From Stachybotrys elegans (taxonomy: Eukaryota; Ascomycota; Sordariomycetes; Hypocreales; Stachybotryaceae): a stretch of 64,000 nucleotides of DNA. A program made the position numbers and the translations under genes. Of this stretch, positions 61,767 through 64,000 are shown one piece after another (position 1 is the stretch's first letter; every line of letters begins with the position of its first letter). A model generated the notes under the pieces. The model did not search any database and was not told the origin of the DNA. It saw only the letters and a list, made by a program, of their open reading frames with translations. The stretch spans positions 1,426,001 to 1,490,000 of the forward strand of contig JAGPNK010000009.1 of the NCBI GenBank assembly GCA_020746835.1, given 5' to 3'.

Positions 61767-63958
61767 ATGCTCTTCTCGTCGCCTCTTGCACAGGCTAGCC
61801 TCCTAGGTCTGCTCTGCACTGTCAGCGCGCAGCCAACCCCGTATGAGGTTCAGACGCCGCCCCTGGACACCGACTGGACTTATGAGGTCGGGACCGATCC
61901 GTGGCCAGAACACCCTCGTCCCCAGCTTCGCCGTGATGCCTGGCAGAGCTTGAATGGCATCTGGACCTTTCAAGCTGCCAGCGGCAGTGGAGATGTCGAG
62001 AGCCCTCCGGCTGGCCCACTGGAGCGAGAGGTCATGATTCCTTCCTGTATCGAGAGCGCTCTGTCCGGGCTGCAGATCCTGGATGTGCGGTACATGTGGT
62101 TCTCCACCAGCTTTGAGGTTCCCTCGGGCTGGGACGGCGAATCGGTGCTGCTCAACTTTGAGGCCGTCGATTATGAGGCTACCGTCTTTGTCAATGGAGT
62201 CGAGGTTGGCACAAATGTCGGCGGCTATCACCGCTTCACCATTGACGTGACGGAGAACGTCGTCTTTGACGGCCCGAACGAACTGTAAGCGTAGAGGCGA
62301 ACTCTCGGTGGATCGGCTAACGTTTCAAGGCTGGTCTTCGTATGGGATCCCACCGACTCGGAGACGATTCCTGTTGGCAAGCAAGTTCTGAACCCCAGTC
62401 ACATCTTCTACCGATCGTGCTCCGGCATCTGGCAGTCCGTCTGGCTTGAGAGCACGCCTGCGGACCACATCACTCAGCTCGATCTTGCTGCCGGCATGGA
62501 CGGAACGGGTGATTTAGCCTGTCACCACATCAAACTGTACAAGCGTAGCTGACATGCTTAGTTACTGTAACGGTCCATAGCTCCGCGCAAGAAGAGGGTC
62601 AAGTCGAAGTGTCCGTTATTGGCCAGGATGGCACCGTCATTGGCACTGGCTCGGGCACGGCCGACTCCGAGTTCGAATTCACGGTCGAAGGTGTAGAGCT
62701 GTGGTCACCATCCTCACCGACTCTGTACAATCTCACCGTGACCCTAGGAGACGATGAGGTTTTCAGTTATACCGGCTTCCGCACCATATCCGTCGGTGAG
62801 GTCGAAGGGGCGACGCGTCCTCTGCTCAACGGCGAATTCGTCTTTCTTTTCGGTCCACTTGACCAGGGTTACTGGCCAGATGGGCTGCATCTGCCACCGA
62901 ACCGTGAAGCCATGGTATACGACCTGGAGGTTCTCAAGGACTTTGGCTTCAATATGCTTCGCAAGCATGTAAGTGCTCGTCCAGCTTGATAGTCGCGTTT
63001 CGCCTGGAGCCTGATGTATGCTGACAGCCATGTGGTAGATCAAGGTTGAGCCCGATCTGTTCTACCAGGCCTGTGACCAAATGGGTCTTCTGGTGATGCA
63101 GGACATGCCTTCGCTGCCCGCCGGCGGACCGGCTCCCAATGAGGCTGAACAAGCCGAGTTCCAGCGCCAGCTTGAAATCATGATCAACGAGCACAAGAGC
63201 TATCCCTCAATTGTGGCCTGGGTATGTTAATGGAAGACATGTACGGGTCCTGGCATGCTAACTTTGTAGGTCATTTACAATGAGGGATGGGGCCAGCTGA
63301 GAAACGCTCCTTATCCCGAGGAGGAGCTCACTGCGGTTGTGAGAGACATTGACCCGAGCCGCCTGATCAACTCGGTCAGCGGGTGGCACGACCATGGCTT
63401 TGGAGACTTTTCTGTAAGTTCCGATGTCGGGGATCGGATCATGCTGCTGCGTGTGTACTGAGTTGTGGATAGGACAACCATCACTACGCCAATCCCCAGT
63501 GTGGCTCTCCCTTCTACTCGCGCTCTTCTTCGCCGTACGACCCGGAGCGTATCGGATTCCAGGGCGAGTTTGGCGGCATTGGACACAACGTTTCCATTGA
63601 GAAGTGAGTACTTGGAAGGACAGGATACGAATGATGCGCATGTCTAACATGTCCCAGCTTGTGGAACGTGAGGCAGGCCATCAACCAGATTGACCAAACG
63701 TACGAGCTCAACGCGGACCTCGAGTCGTACAACTACCGTGCGGGTATTCTATTCATGGAACTTCGGGAGCAGGTCGAGCGGTACGCGTGCAGCGGCGGCG
63801 TGTGGACGCAGACTTCTGACGTCGAGGGCGAGGTCAACGGGCTCCTGACGTACGACCGCCGGCTCATCCGGCCCAACGTGGAGCAGTGGCAGGCAGATAT
63901 CCAGGCACTTTACGACGCTGCCGAGGGACGGGGCGGCATCGGGTCTGGAAGATCGTGA
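61767..63958 (+). CDS. Secreted GH2 glycoside hydrolase (3' end uncertain)
   Basis: Seven exons are visible (61767-62284, 62330-62508, 62562-62968, 63039-63221, 63270-63413, 63473-63603, 63658 onwards), giving about 617 residues if the stop at 63956-63958 is used. A signal peptide (about residues 1-22) is followed by a GH2 sugar-binding jelly roll (SLNGIWTFQ, IPSCIESALSG, NGVEVGTNVGGYHRF), an Ig-like domain and a TIM barrel. The acid/base Glu is in VIYNEGWGQ and the nucleophile Glu in GFQGEFGGIG. GH2 enzymes are beta-galactosidases, beta-mannosidases or beta-glucuronidases; the subtype is not settled. The stop overlaps a perfect GTGAGT donor at 63955, so the gene may continue past the window. 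An ATG at 61650 would bury the signal peptide. Confidence 0.86.
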
Positions 63959-64000
63959 GTATATTGGGGGATGGTTGGTCGCACGAGGCTGACATTGTGT

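Noticed and set aside
1..64000. CRISPR arrays, tRNA, rRNA or intact transposons
   Set aside because: No regularly spaced repeats, no tRNA-like B boxes in a cloverleaf context and no transposase or reverse transcriptase frames were found by eye.

Overview
The window is nuclear DNA of a filamentous ascomycete, most likely a Sordariomycete and perhaps hypocrealean. The evidence is the many 45-100 bp GT-AG introns with CTAAC/CTGAC branch sites, C-rich third codon positions, fungal gene families (AA9, GH45, PTH11-type rhodopsin-like protein, PRA1/Asp f 2 zincophore, PNP-NACHT-ankyrin NLR) and CT- or CA-rich leaders. No rRNA, tRNA, CRISPR array or intact transposon was recognised. Exon limits were set by eye from splice consensus, frame and family conservation.

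Layout. 1-10.1 kb is a plant cell wall section: the end of an AA9 monooxygenase gene, a GH5 endo-mannanase, the relic of a GH67 alpha-glucuronidase, a flavin monooxygenase, an M20 carbamoylase/amidase with a likely mitochondrial presequence, and a GH45 endoglucanase with a 1-nt frameshift. 11.8-22.4 kb holds a rhodopsin-like membrane protein, a PRA1-type zincophore, a secreted six-hairpin glycosidase-like protein, and a convergent ATP-grasp/MFS pair. 23.7-28.5 kb is a decayed fungal NLR: the phosphorylase and NACHT exons are still open, the middle is deleted and the ankyrin tail is broken. After a GNAT acetyltransferase come two gene-poor gaps of about 3.6 kb on either side of a secreted alpha-carbonic anhydrase whose catalytic domain is split by an Ala/Pro/Val insert.

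38.6-51.5 kb carries a 996-residue ankyrin protein, an alpha/beta hydrolase, a flavocytochrome b2-like dehydrogenase, a ketopantoate reductase-like protein, and a divergent pair of a 2-keto-3-deoxy-sugar-acid aldolase and a KduD-like dehydrogenase. The pair fits catabolism of (unsaturated) uronates, and its shared promoter holds an 18-bp perfect palindrome within repeated GGCGAGAC boxes. 52.0-60.2 kb holds a VIT/vWA protein, a small SnoaL-like protein, and a divergent metalloreductase/Ctr copper transporter pair whose shared promoter has seven TGCTCA cores, one of them a full Mac1-type TGTGCTCA. The window ends in a GH2 glycosidase.

The strongest leads are the copper-uptake pair with its promoter sites, the uronate pair with its palindromic operator candidate, the half-decayed NLR with two copies of an unidentified coding relic elsewhere in the window, and PacC-type site enrichment upstream of the carbonic anhydrase.
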